Made by a program: the position numbers and the translations under genes. The notes beneath the pieces were generated by a model, which worked only from the letters and a program-made list of their open reading frames with translations, ran no database searches and was not told the DNA's origin. Below are positions 42,820-50,947 of a stretch of DNA of 64,000 nucleotides, piece after piece. Positions within the stretch are counted from its first letter, which is position 1, and every line of letters starts with the position of its first letter. Where the stretch lies: contig NZ_CAUCSQ010000009.1 of the NCBI RefSeq assembly GCF_958445495.1, forward strand, positions 60,566 to 124,565, given 5' to 3'. The DNA is from an uncultured Bacteroides sp. Its GTDB lineage: Bacteria > Bacteroidota > Bacteroidia > Bacteroidales > Bacteroidaceae.

Positions 42820-44742
42820 ATGCCGAGATATATAGGGTACTTGTTCTGTTGCTTCATGGGGCTTTTGCCTGTAGAAGTATGGGCTGTTTCTGAATATAAG
42901 AATCCCATTTTGATAATTTGTTCCTATAATCCGGCTGCTCAGCAGACGTCGGTCACTGTTTCCGATTATATGGAGGAATATGGTAATCTGGGAGGGAAAC
43001 GCGATATTATCATTGAGAATATGAATTGTAAAAGCTTCTCGGAGTCTCCTCTCTGGAGTGGCGTAATGACGCAGATTCTTTCCAAATACCGGGGCGAGAA
43101 GCTTCCGGCACAGATTATTTTATTGGGACAGGAGGCTTGGGCGGCTTATTTGTCGCAAAGAGATTCCGTGCGGGTGAAGGTTCCGGTGATGTGTAGCCTG
43201 GTTAGCAGCAATGTGGTGATATTGCCGGAAGATACTGTGGGGCATCTTGATAGCTGGATGCCTGAATCGGTGGATATGTTTGCCGACGGGATGGATATTC
43301 CCGAACTAAGGTCCGGTTTTATCAACCGATATGATATGGAAGGGAATATCCGCATGATTCAGGCTTTTTATCCGGAAACGGAGCATATCGCTTTCATTTC
43401 CGACAATACTTACGGGGGAGTGACGATGCAGGCGCTGGTACGTAAGGAGATGAAGAAGTTTCCCGGTCTGGATTTGATTTTACTGGACGGGCGCAGGCAT
43501 ACGATTTATACAATCGTTGAGGAATTGAGGCATCTGCCTGAAAATACGGTCATTATGGTGGGTACTTGGCGTGTGGATATGAACGAAGGGTATTTTATGC
43601 GGAATGCTACTTATGCCATGATGGAAGCTACTCCTGCTGTTCCGGCTTTTACGCCTTCTTCGGTCAGTTTGGGATATTGGGCGGTCGGCGGGGTATTGCC
43701 CGATTACCGGAAGGTAGGGAAGGAAATGGCTTTGGAATCTGTGCGGCTGGACAGGCATCCGGAAAAAATGGAGAGGCATCTTGCCGTAATCGGTTGTAAA
43801 GCGGTACTGGATAGCCGGAAGGTCAAGGAATGGGGGCTGAATCCTGAAGTCCTCCCTTTTGATGTCCAGCTTATCAACCAGTCGGTTTCGTTTTACCAGC
43901 AATATACGTATCATATATGGTCTGCATGTGTCCTGTTCGTCGTCTTATTGTTGGGATTATGTATTTCTCTTTTTTATTATTTCCGTACCAAACGGCTGAA
44001 AGACGAACTGCTGAAATCGGAAAAGGATTTACGTATTGCAAAGGATAGGGCGGAGGAGTCGAACCGGCTGAAAAGTGCTTTCCTGGCAAATATGAGCCAC
44101 GAGATACGGACGCCGTTGAATTCTATTGTCGGTTTCTCGGATGTATTGGCTGTGGATGGCAGCACGGAGGAGGAACGGCAGTCTTATTATCAGATTATAA
44201 AGACTAATTCGGATTTATTGCTTCGTCTGATTAATGATATTCTTGACCTTTCGCGTCTGGAAGCGGACCGGGTCACTCTGACATGGGAGAAGTGTGATGT
44301 CGTGCAGTTGTGCAGCCAGATTGTGGCTTCTGTCAGTTTCTCGCGCCGTTCGGACAACCGGTTCCTGTTTACCTCTCCTTTCGAGACTTATCGTTTGGAG
44401 ACGGATGTGCAGCGTTTGCAGCAGGTGATTATCAATTTGATGTCTAATGCTGACAAATTTACGAAACAGGGGAAGATTACATTGGATTTTTCTGTAAATG
44501 AAGAGACGGGGAAGGCTGTCTTTTCCGTAACGGATACCGGGTGCGGCATCCCGAAGGAAAAGCAGGCATTGGTGTTCGAACGTTTTGAGAAATTGAATGA
44601 GTATGCACAGGGAACCGGACTGGGGCTTTCTATCTGCAAATTGATTGTGTATAAATGGAAAGGTGAAATATGGATTGACCCTGACTATACGGAGGGAGCA
44701 CGTTTTGTATTTTCACATCCGCTAAATATAGAGAAAGAATGA
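42820..44742 (+). CDS. Membrane sensor histidine kinase with periplasmic binding-protein-like domain
   Basis: A 640-residue protein. After a signal anchor (to about residue 22) comes a ~340-residue periplasmic region resembling ABC/Peripla-BP sugar-binding folds (LIICSYNPAAQQTS, HIAFISDNTYGG, NTVIMVGTWRVDMNEG). One transmembrane segment (about 370-392) and a short coiled coil follow. HisKA has phosphoacceptor His427 in MSHEIRTPLNS. HATPase boxes: NLMSNADKFTKQG, DTGCGIP, GTGLGLSI. There is no receiver domain and no response regulator next to it. Its stop overlaps the nucleotidase start by 4 bases (ATGA). Confidence 0.93.
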   Translation: MPRYIGYLFCCFMGLLPVEVWAVSEYKNPILIICSYNPAAQQTSVTVSDYMEEYGNLGGKRDIIIENMNCKSFSESPLWSGVMTQILSKYRGEKLPAQIILLGQEAWAAYLSQRDSVRVKVPVMCSLVSSNVVILPEDTVGHLDSWMPESVDMFADGMDIPELRSGFINRYDMEGNIRMIQAFYPETEHIAFISDNTYGGVTMQALVRKEMKKFPGLDLILLDGRRHTIYTIVEELRHLPENTVIMVGTWRVDMNEGYFMRNATYAMMEATPAVPAFTPSSVSLGYWAVGGVLPDYRKVGKEMALESVRLDRHPEKMERHLAVIGCKAVLDSRKVKEWGLNPEVLPFDVQLINQSVSFYQQYTYHIWSACVLFVVLLLGLCISLFYYFRTKRLKDELLKSEKDLRIAKDRAEESNRLKSAFLANMSHEIRTPLNSIVGFSDVLAVDGSTEEERQSYYQIIKTNSDLLLRLINDILDLSRLEADRVTLTWEKCDVVQLCSQIVASVSFSRRSDNRFLFTSPFETYRLETDVQRLQQVIINLMSNADKFTKQGKITLDFSVNEETGKAVFSVTDTGCGIPKEKQALVFERFEKLNEYAQGTGLGLSICKLIVYKWKGEIWIDPDYTEGARFVFSHPLNIEKE

Positions 44743-46487
44743 AACGAATGACATTGGTTTATGGCTGGCTTCTCTTTTGGGTATTGTCGGTTGCGGCGCA
44801 GGAGAAGGTGGTAAAGTTGAAGATTGTGCAGACAAGTGATGTACACGGTAATTATTATCCTTATAATTTCATAACCCGCCAGGAATGGAAGGGGAGTCTG
44901 GCGCGGATTTATTCTTTTGTGCAAAAGGAACGCCGGCAGTATGGGGAGAATCTGATATTGCTGGACAACGGGGATATTTTACAGGGACAACCTACGGCTT
45001 ATTATTATAATTATATAGATACCGTCTCTTCTCATCTTTGTGCGGAAATGATGAATTATATGGGATATGATGCCGGTAATATGGGGAATCATGATGTGGA
45101 GACGGGACGCGGAGTATTTGACCGTTGGATTGAAACTTGCGGCTTTCCCGTGCTGGGAGCTAATATTATAGACACTTCTACCAGGGAACCTCATCTTCCC
45201 CCGTATAAGGTGATGAAACGAGACGGGGTGAGGATTGTCGTGTTGGGGATGATTACTCCGGCTATTCCCGCATGGCTTTCTGAAAATTTGTGGAGGGGAC
45301 TCCGGTTTGACGATATGGAGGAGACGGCACGTAAATGGATGAAGATTATCCGTGAAAAGGAGAGGCCGGATTTGGTGATAGGTTTGTTCCATGCCGGACA
45401 GGAGGCTTTCAGGATGTCCGGCAAGTACAATGAAAATGCATCGTTGGATGTGGCGAGGAATGTTCCGGGGTTTGATATGGTATTGATGGGACATGACCAT
45501 GCCCGTGAATGTAAGAAGGTAATGAATGTGGCCGGTGATTCGGTGTTGGTTATTAATCCTGCCAATAACGGTATTGTGCTTTCCAATGTGGATGTGACTT
45601 TGAGGTTGAAAGATGGGAAAGTGACGGGCAAGGATATCAAAGGGGTGTTGACGGAGACGGAGGATTACGGTGTCAGCGAGGATTTCATGAAACGTTTTGT
45701 TGTGCAGTATGAAGCGGTGAAGCATTTTGTTTCTAAAAAGATAGGAACATTTACCGAGGGAATTTCTACTCGTTCTTCTTTTTTCGGTCCTTCCGCTTTC
45801 ATTGATTTGATACATACTTTACAACTCGACATAACCGGTGCGGATATTTCTTTTACCGCTCCGCTTTCGTTTGATGCCGAAATAAAGAAGGGGGATGTAT
45901 ATGTGAGCGATATGTTTAATTTGTATAAGTATGAGAATATGCTCTATGTCATGACATTGTCGGGGAAAGAAATCAAGGATTTTCTGGAGATGTCTTATTA
46001 TATGTGGACAAACCGGATGGAATCGGCGGACGACCATCTGCTTTGGTTTAAGGAGAAGCGTCGGGAGGGTGCCGAGGATAGGGCCTCTTTTCAGAATTAT
46101 AGCTTTAATTTTGATTCGGCGTCGGGGATTATCTATACTGTGGATGTCACTAAACCGAAGGGGGAGAAGATTACGATTGCCGGCATGGCGGACGGTTCTC
46201 CTTTTTATATGGACAAGGTGTACAAAGTGGCTCTGAATTCCTATCGGGGGAATGGCGGCGGGGAATTGTTGACTAAAGGGGCGGGTATTCCCCAGGAAGA
46301 GTTGAAGGAGCGTATTGTTTTTTCTACGGATAAGGACCTTCGTTTTTATCTGATGAATTATATCGAGAAGAAAGGGACAATGGCTCCGAAAGCTTTGGAA
46401 CAATGGAAGTTTATTCCTGAGGAATGGACACGTCCTGCTGCCGGACGTGATTATCAATATCTGTTCGGGGTGGTCAATAAGGAATAA
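44739..46487 (+). CDS. Periplasmic 5'-nucleotidase / cyclic phosphodiesterase
   Basis: A 582-residue protein with signal peptide (to about residue 20, VAAQE). The metallophosphoesterase domain has QTSDVHGNYYP, LDNGDILQG, NMGNHDVETG, GLFHAGQE and LMGHDHARE. The C-terminal 5'-nucleotidase domain holds the substrate stack (VALNSYRGNGGGELLTKGAG). This is the UshA/CpdB architecture and would hydrolyse nucleotides or 2',3'-cyclic nucleotides in the periplasm. It is translationally coupled to the sensor kinase, so the kinase may sense a nucleotide-related ligand; that is inference. Confidence 0.93.
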   Translation: MKRMTLVYGWLLFWVLSVAAQEKVVKLKIVQTSDVHGNYYPYNFITRQEWKGSLARIYSFVQKERRQYGENLILLDNGDILQGQPTAYYYNYIDTVSSHLCAEMMNYMGYDAGNMGNHDVETGRGVFDRWIETCGFPVLGANIIDTSTREPHLPPYKVMKRDGVRIVVLGMITPAIPAWLSENLWRGLRFDDMEETARKWMKIIREKERPDLVIGLFHAGQEAFRMSGKYNENASLDVARNVPGFDMVLMGHDHARECKKVMNVAGDSVLVINPANNGIVLSNVDVTLRLKDGKVTGKDIKGVLTETEDYGVSEDFMKRFVVQYEAVKHFVSKKIGTFTEGISTRSSFFGPSAFIDLIHTLQLDITGADISFTAPLSFDAEIKKGDVYVSDMFNLYKYENMLYVMTLSGKEIKDFLEMSYYMWTNRMESADDHLLWFKEKRREGAEDRASFQNYSFNFDSASGIIYTVDVTKPKGEKITIAGMADGSPFYMDKVYKVALNSYRGNGGGELLTKGAGIPQEELKERIVFSTDKDLRFYLMNYIEKKGTMAPKALEQWKFIPEEWTRPAAGRDYQYLFGVVNKE

Positions 46488-46523
46488 AAAATGTCCGTTT
46501 TGTCTGATAATATCTCCGGATGG

Positions 46524-46554
46524 TTGTATATTTGATTTGTAGCTGGTATATTTG
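46524..46554 (+). promoter_or_regulatory. Promoter of the AraC-family gene
   Basis: TTG (46524-46526), 20 bases, TATATTTG (46547-46554), close to the Bacteroides consensus. It is 20 bases before ATG 46575. Another TATATTTG overlaps upstream (46527-46534). Confidence 0.65.
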
Positions 46555-46574
46555 TCGCCAAAAAGAGAGAGAGT

Positions 46575-47480
46575 ATGGATGTTCAAAGTGTTCCAAAAAT
46601 AGGTATTTCCTCGGTTGTTCATTCCAAGCATATAAATCCGGACAGCATTGATGTGGTTGATAATGATATAGCGCTCTTCGATACGGAGAGCGTTGTTTCC
46701 TTATACAGTGGCCCCAGTAAGCTGGAAGTGTTGACTATAGGACTTTGTCTGGAAGGTGCAAGCCGTTTTAATATCAGTTTGCGGGAATATGAGATTGTTC
46801 CGGGGCGGATGGTTATTGTATTGCCGAACCAGATTATCGAGCATCGATGGTTCAGCCCGGACTTCAAAGCTATATTTTTTGCCGTATCGAAGAATCAGTT
46901 GGAGGCGTTGCCTAAGATGGGAAATGTGCTTTCTTTATTCTTTTACTTGAAAGATTGTCCTTGTTGTGACCTCACCCTGCATGAACAGGAGATAATTCAG
47001 GAGTATCATCATTTTATCAGAAGGAGGTTGAGAAATAAGGAAGAGGAGATGTATCGCCGGGAGGTGGTTATGGGAATAATGCAGGGTTTCTTTTTCGAAC
47101 TCTGCAATATTTTTAACAGTCATGCTCCGGCTGCCGCTTCTGCAGTGAAGACTAAAAGCCGGAAGGAGTATATTTTCGAACGTTTTTATGAATCGTTGGT
47201 GGAATCTTATCAATCGGAACGTAGTGTGAAGTTTTATGCTGACCAGTTGTGCCTGACACCGAAACATCTTTCCGGTGTGGTGAAGGAGGTCAGCGGTAAA
47301 ACGGTGGGTGAGTGGATTGACGAACTGGTTATCTTGGAAGCGAAGGCTCTCTTGAATTCTTCGAGCATGAATATTCAGGAAATCGCCGACCGTTTGAATT
47401 TTGCAAACCAGTCTTTTTTTGGGAAGTATTTCAAGCATTATACGGGTATGTCCCCTAAAGAATACCGTAAGAAACGGTGA
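46575..47480 (+). CDS. AraC-family transcriptional regulator
   Basis: A 301-residue cytoplasmic protein. The N-terminal ~170 residues form a cupin-like ligand-binding region (IVPGRMVIVLPNQIIEHRWF). The C-terminal ~95 residues carry two HTH motifs: VKFYADQLCLTPKHLSGVVK and MNIQEIADRLNFANQSFFGK, closing with FKHYTGMSPKEYRKKR, the AraC signature. Target genes are unknown. It follows the nucleotidase but has its own promoter. Confidence 0.93.
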   Translation: MDVQSVPKIGISSVVHSKHINPDSIDVVDNDIALFDTESVVSLYSGPSKLEVLTIGLCLEGASRFNISLREYEIVPGRMVIVLPNQIIEHRWFSPDFKAIFFAVSKNQLEALPKMGNVLSLFFYLKDCPCCDLTLHEQEIIQEYHHFIRRRLRNKEEEMYRREVVMGIMQGFFFELCNIFNSHAPAAASAVKTKSRKEYIFERFYESLVESYQSERSVKFYADQLCLTPKHLSGVVKEVSGKTVGEWIDELVILEAKALLNSSSMNIQEIADRLNFANQSFFGKYFKHYTGMSPKEYRKKR

Positions 47481-47570
47481 TGTGTTTAGGGGTGCAGTGT
47501 CGGTATATGTCTCTTTTTTGTCCTATGAGGAGTTTGTTTAATGGGAACGGGAACTGATTGGGATTTGTAA

Positions 47571-48155
47571 TTACAAAACTCCGGAACGTACCCGGCTTAA
47601 CGTTTCCGGTGTCATTAACAGATAGGAAGCGATGTGCGCCAATGGAGCCCGCTTGATAATTTCCGGATGTGTTTCAAGCAGCAGGTTGTAACGTTCACGG
47701 GCAGATTCGAAACGCCATGAATCTGCCTTGACTTGTGATACAATCAGAGAGTATTCCAATATTTTCTGATAGAACATATTGATTTCCCAATTTTCCCTCG
47801 CTAATTTTTGCAGTATGTCGCGGGGAAACAAATAGATGATGGAGGGTTCCAGGGTTTCTACTATCAGCCGGGTGGGTTCCTGTTTTAAGAAGCTCTCGAT
47901 GCACATTACAATGCAACCTTCGTATGAGAAATGTTCGGTTATGTCTTTCCCGTTTTTATAGTAGTACTGCCGAATCATTCCCTTACCGACGAAAACGATT
48001 TCATGGGCTATTTCTCCTTCATTTAGCGCGATGGCTCCTTTCGGGATTTCTTCACGGATGAGAATATTCTCTATTTGCCGTCTTCCTTCGATACTCATTT
48101 CCGGGAAACGGGAATTTACAACGGCATTTACTGTGTCTCTTAATAGTGTATCCAT
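47571..48155 (-). CDS. Crp/Fnr-family transcriptional regulator
   Basis: A 194-residue protein. The cyclic-nucleotide-binding-like beta barrel lies at about 25-120 (IPKGAIALNEGEIAHEIVFV, GKGMIRQYYYKNGKDITEHF). A dimerisation helix and a C-terminal HTH follow (APLAHIASYLLMTPETLSRV RSG). No Cys cluster for a Fe-S centre and no clear cAMP-binding Arg-Ser pair, so the signal is unknown. It is divergent from a lipoprotein gene, with a Crp/Fnr-type palindrome between them. Confidence 0.88.
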   Translation of the reverse strand: MDTLLRDTVNAVVNSRFPEMSIEGRRQIENILIREEIPKGAIALNEGEIAHEIVFVGKGMIRQYYYKNGKDITEHFSYEGCIVMCIESFLKQEPTRLIVETLEPSIIYLFPRDILQKLARENWEINMFYQKILEYSLIVSQVKADSWRFESARERYNLLLETHPEIIKRAPLAHIASYLLMTPETLSRVRSGVL

Positions 48156-48177
48156 GTTCCTTTTGTCTTGATGTGTG

Positions 48178-48236
48178 CAAAAATACTAAAAACGATTGAC
48201 ATAAATCAAGTGTGGTGCAAAAAAGATGTATCTTTG
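48178..48236. promoter_or_regulatory. Divergent promoters with an Fnr-like operator
   Basis: TTGACATAAATCAA (48196-48209) matches TTGAT-N4-ATCAA with one mismatch. On the plus strand TATCTTTG (48229-48236) is a -7 box, so transcription starts near 48243 and the palindrome is centred near -40.5, the class II Crp/Fnr activator position; it replaces the -33 element. On the minus strand TATTTTTG (48185-48178) serves the regulator gene, so the same site may also autoregulate it. Confidence 0.6.
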
Positions 48237-48259
48237 TGAGGTAAATCTGGAGGTAGATA

Positions 48260-48982
48260 ATGATGGATAAAATTGTAGGAGTAGTGATATTGCTATTGTG
48301 TTTGTGCAGTTGTGCAAAGGATGAAGATGCTATATATTATCCCGTAGGTAATGTGGATATCGAGAGGGGCGGACCTGCCTTGCCGGAAGAGGAAAGGGTA
48401 TTGGTGGCCCAATGTTATAATGAGGAGGATTATGTGTTGGATACGCTTGCACAATATCCGGGAGACCTTACTATCGGCAAGCTGACGTTTATGATAAATT
48501 TGAGGAATCGGTTGGGGACCGGGAATGTTCCGGGATTTAACGGGGTCGGTGAATCCGGGTTAACTATGAGCCTGGGTTACAAAGATGGCAATTATCCGGC
48601 GGAGAGCCAGGTTCCTGTTTATACTTCGACGGATGTGGATGCCGGTTATGCGGTTGAGCTTCGCTTAAAGGGGGAACTGGTTTCAACCGGGGATGAATGG
48701 ATGATTGATTATGTTTATGCGCAATTGGCCGGTTTGTTTCAACCTTATCCTCCCGAATCTTTCCCGGAGGTTTTCATGTGCAAGGGAGGGGAACAGTCAT
48801 TTGCTGCTTTTGATTCTTTCCGTAGGACTTGGACGTTCGATATAACTTATAATCGTTCCGGTCTATCTTTCAGCCAGTTATATTTTAACTTGTTTGTCAA
48901 TCTGGCGGGGCAGAAACGGGAAAACAGGGTTCGGCTAAGGATTGATAAGGAGTCTTATTTTAAGATATATGTTAAAAAATAG
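48260..48982 (+). CDS. DUF4843-like lipoprotein, probable target of the Crp/Fnr regulator
   Basis: A 240-residue protein. Lipobox CLCSC gives a lipidated Cys near residue 18 (SCAKDEDAIYYP). Two adjacent ATGs (48260, 48263) are possible starts. The rest is beta-rich (LTFMINLRNRLGTGNVPGF, WTFDITYNRSGLSFSQLYFN, RLRIDKESYFKIYVKK) and resembles, weakly and from memory, DUF4843-type Bacteroidetes lipoproteins usually found near SusCD loci. No SusCD is adjacent here. Function unknown; likely outer-membrane anchored. Confidence 0.7.
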   Translation: MMDKIVGVVILLLCLCSCAKDEDAIYYPVGNVDIERGGPALPEEERVLVAQCYNEEDYVLDTLAQYPGDLTIGKLTFMINLRNRLGTGNVPGFNGVGESGLTMSLGYKDGNYPAESQVPVYTSTDVDAGYAVELRLKGELVSTGDEWMIDYVYAQLAGLFQPYPPESFPEVFMCKGGEQSFAAFDSFRRTWTFDITYNRSGLSFSQLYFNLFVNLAGQKRENRVRLRIDKESYFKIYVKK

Positions 48983-49643
48983 GTTGTCCGTGAGGTGAAC
49001 CGGTTGGGTTAGGAAGCTGGATTCCAGAATATGGAAGCGAGGCGGTTTTTATTTACAGGTTGGAAAGAGCTTTTTGTGTCAGTTTTTAAGCCGGGGTTAA
49101 GGCAAGGGGCTTTTGAATCAAGAAGTATATGGGCGGCTATTTGAAAGATGTATTGGGTTCTTGTTTGATAATTTATGTATATCTGTTGAAGGCGGCGGTC
49201 TTTTTTTATTCCGAAAACGTTTATGGGGGTATGATGTTTTTGCATCCGTTGAATTGGGGTGTGAAGTAGTTCAGGCACCTTTATTTTATTTTGGGGTGGA
49301 TACGCAAGGTTGGGTTGAAAGGGGGGATGAATTCTTTTGGGGAATTTATTCTGGTAAACAGTGTTCTTATGCCGGTATATGGTCCGAGGAGGACGGATTT
49401 GGAAGAGGGGGTATCAACTTGAACTGCAGCGGATTGATTTTAGGGTGTTTTTGATGATTATCAATAGGGAAGCTTAGAATTTTTATTGTAACTCCGTTTT
49501 TCATGCTTGGGGCTTTTTTGAGAAGAAAAGGTATAGGGTGCTAAAACTTTATAAGAAAACTTTTATATACCACTCTGTTGGTCGTAAATTCGTTCTATTT
49601 CTGTGTTATCAAACTAATTTGTAAATTGTTTAAGAAATAAGTT
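48983..49643 (+). other. 661-base gap without a convincing gene
   Basis: An open frame at 49113-49454 (113 codons) is rich in Gly, Phe and Trp, has no signal or family, and is judged doubtful, though its end (YFGVDTQGWVERGDEFFWG) could be a decayed coding tail. No strong terminator or consensus promoter was found. The gap precedes the tyrosine recombinase gene. Confidence 0.4.
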
Positions 49644-50600
49644 ATGAAAAAAGACGGATTTACTGTATGTGCCAACAACTATGTCAGTTGTTTGCGTCGG
49701 GAGGGGCGTTATGCTACTGCTCATGTTTATCAGAATGCTCTCCGTTCTTTCACTGTGTTTTGTGGAACAAAAACGGTATCGTTCAATCAAATCACCCGTG
49801 AGAATTTAAAACGGTATGGCAACTATCTTGCGGCTTCCCAATTGAGATTGAATACTATTTCTACTTATATGAGGATGTTGCGTTCCATTTATAACCGGGG
49901 AGTGGATGATGGTCAGGCTCCTTATATTTATCGTTTGTTTCATGATGTTTTCACAGGTGTGGACTCTCGTCAAAAGAAGGCGATTCCTGTTCATGAATTG
50001 CATACGTTGCTTTATGAAGATCCCGGGGTTGACAAATTGCGCCATACGCAGGATATTGCCAAACTGTTATTTTTATTTTGCGGTATGTCGTTTTCTGACC
50101 TTGCCCATTTGAAGAAGGCAGATTTGAAGGATGGGATTTTAAAATACAATCGTATTAAAACCGGTACGCCTATGAGTATGGAAATACTGGATAGCGCCGT
50201 CAATATTATGTCCAGGCTTTTGAATAATGACCGGTCGGTAGATTCTTCCGATTATCCGGACTATCTTTTCAAGATATTGAGTGGACGACACAGATTGAAG
50301 GAAGAGGGGGCTTATATCGAGTATCAGTCTGCGTTGCGCCGTTTCAATAATCAGTTGAAAAGTTTAGCCAGGCATTTCCGGTTGCACTCTTCTGTCACTT
50401 CTTATTCTTTCCGGCATTCATGGGCTACGACGGCTAAATATAGAGGTGTGCCGATAGAAATGATTAGCGAGTCATTGGGACATAAATCAATTAAGACAAC
50501 ACAGATTTATTTGAAGAGTTTTGATTTGGCGGAGCGTACTAAAGTTAATAGGATGAATTATTTTTACGTAAGGAATTACAAAAAGAAGTTGTCTATTTAG
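49644..50600 (+). CDS. Tyrosine recombinase next to the capsule invertible promoter
   Basis: A 318-residue protein. The N-terminal SAM-like core-binding domain spans about 1-110 and the catalytic domain about 120-305. Conserved: K in RIKTG, FRHSW (Arg257, His258), GHKSIKTTQIYL (His280, nucleophile Tyr289). The expected first Arg lies in LFCGMSFSDLAHL; from memory most Bacteroides relatives read TRGMSFVDM, so here that Arg appears to be Cys146. From its position it should invert the promoter segment 50635-50924, which starts 34 bases after its stop codon. Confidence 0.9.
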   Translation: MKKDGFTVCANNYVSCLRREGRYATAHVYQNALRSFTVFCGTKTVSFNQITRENLKRYGNYLAASQLRLNTISTYMRMLRSIYNRGVDDGQAPYIYRLFHDVFTGVDSRQKKAIPVHELHTLLYEDPGVDKLRHTQDIAKLLFLFCGMSFSDLAHLKKADLKDGILKYNRIKTGTPMSMEILDSAVNIMSRLLNNDRSVDSSDYPDYLFKILSGRHRLKEEGAYIEYQSALRRFNNQLKSLARHFRLHSSVTSYSFRHSWATTAKYRGVPIEMISESLGHKSIKTTQIYLKSFDLAERTKVNRMNYFYVRNYKKKLSI

Positions 50601-50679
50601 TTAAGTTCTTGATAATAAAGTATAAATAGAAGCTGTTACTTCTTAGGTAACGGAAATAAGTATCCATTCGCAACAACAG

Positions 50680-50769
50680 ATGAAAACAGATAAACATAGA
50701 CACAAACTGCCCGCAAGCATGCTTTCCAACCTACGCGAAGGAGAAAACATGCTTGAAGATGAAGCATAA
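50680..50769 (+). CDS. 29-residue ORF inside the invertible segment
   Basis: ATG 50680 to TAA 50767-50769 encodes MKTDKHRHKLPASMLSNLRE plus nine residues (GENMLEDEA). It lies upstream of the capsule promoter in this orientation, so it could only be made by read-through from the recombinase gene. In the flipped state it would be on the other strand. It may be a real micro-peptide or chance. Confidence 0.25.
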   Translation: MKTDKHRHKLPASMLSNLREGENMLEDEA

Positions 50770-50778
50770 GAAAAAATA

Positions 50779-50805
50779 GACATGAAGAAAGATAATCTTC
50801 ATGTC
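50779..50805 (+). terminator. Hairpin terminator inside the invertible segment
   Basis: GACATGAAGA (50779-50788) pairs perfectly with TCTTCATGTC (50796-50805) over a 7-base loop, with A-rich sequence before and CAAATATATTTTT after. It separates the recombinase gene from the capsule promoter and may stop read-through in either orientation. Confidence 0.6.
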
Positions 50806-50859
50806 CAAATATATTTTTGCTATATATTGAAGTAAAAGCGAAAAAAAAGAAGATTTTGC

Positions 50860-50891
50860 TTGTATGCTATTTACATTTTTGCATATCTTTG
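50860..50891 (+). promoter_or_regulatory. Capsule operon promoter (ON orientation)
   Basis: TTG (50860-50862), 21 bases, TATCTTTG (50884-50891). Transcription should start near 50898, so the right inverted repeat lies at the 5' end of the leader, about 50 bases before the upxY ATG. Confidence 0.75.
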
Positions 50892-50947
50892 CAACAAATT
50901 TATTTCCGTTACCTAAGAAGTAACGGATTTTTATGGGGTAAAAAAGT

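Larger units (their letters stand above)
50635..50924. repeat. Invertible capsule promoter segment (25-bp inverted repeats)
   Basis: Bases 50635-50659 (start GTTACTTCTTAGGTAACGG) and 50900-50924 (end CCTAAGAAGTAAC) are exact 25-base reverse complements flanking 240 bases. Each repeat is itself partly palindromic (GTTAC...GTAAC). The segment holds a short ORF, an intrinsic-terminator-like hairpin and a promoter facing upxY. This fits known phase-variable capsule promoters of Bacteroides. In this sequence the promoter is in the ON orientation. Confidence 0.88.

Noticed and set aside
49113..49454. 113-codon open frame before the recombinase
   Set aside because: No family, signal or promoter, and Gly/Phe/Trp-heavy composition; treated as non-coding or a decayed tail.
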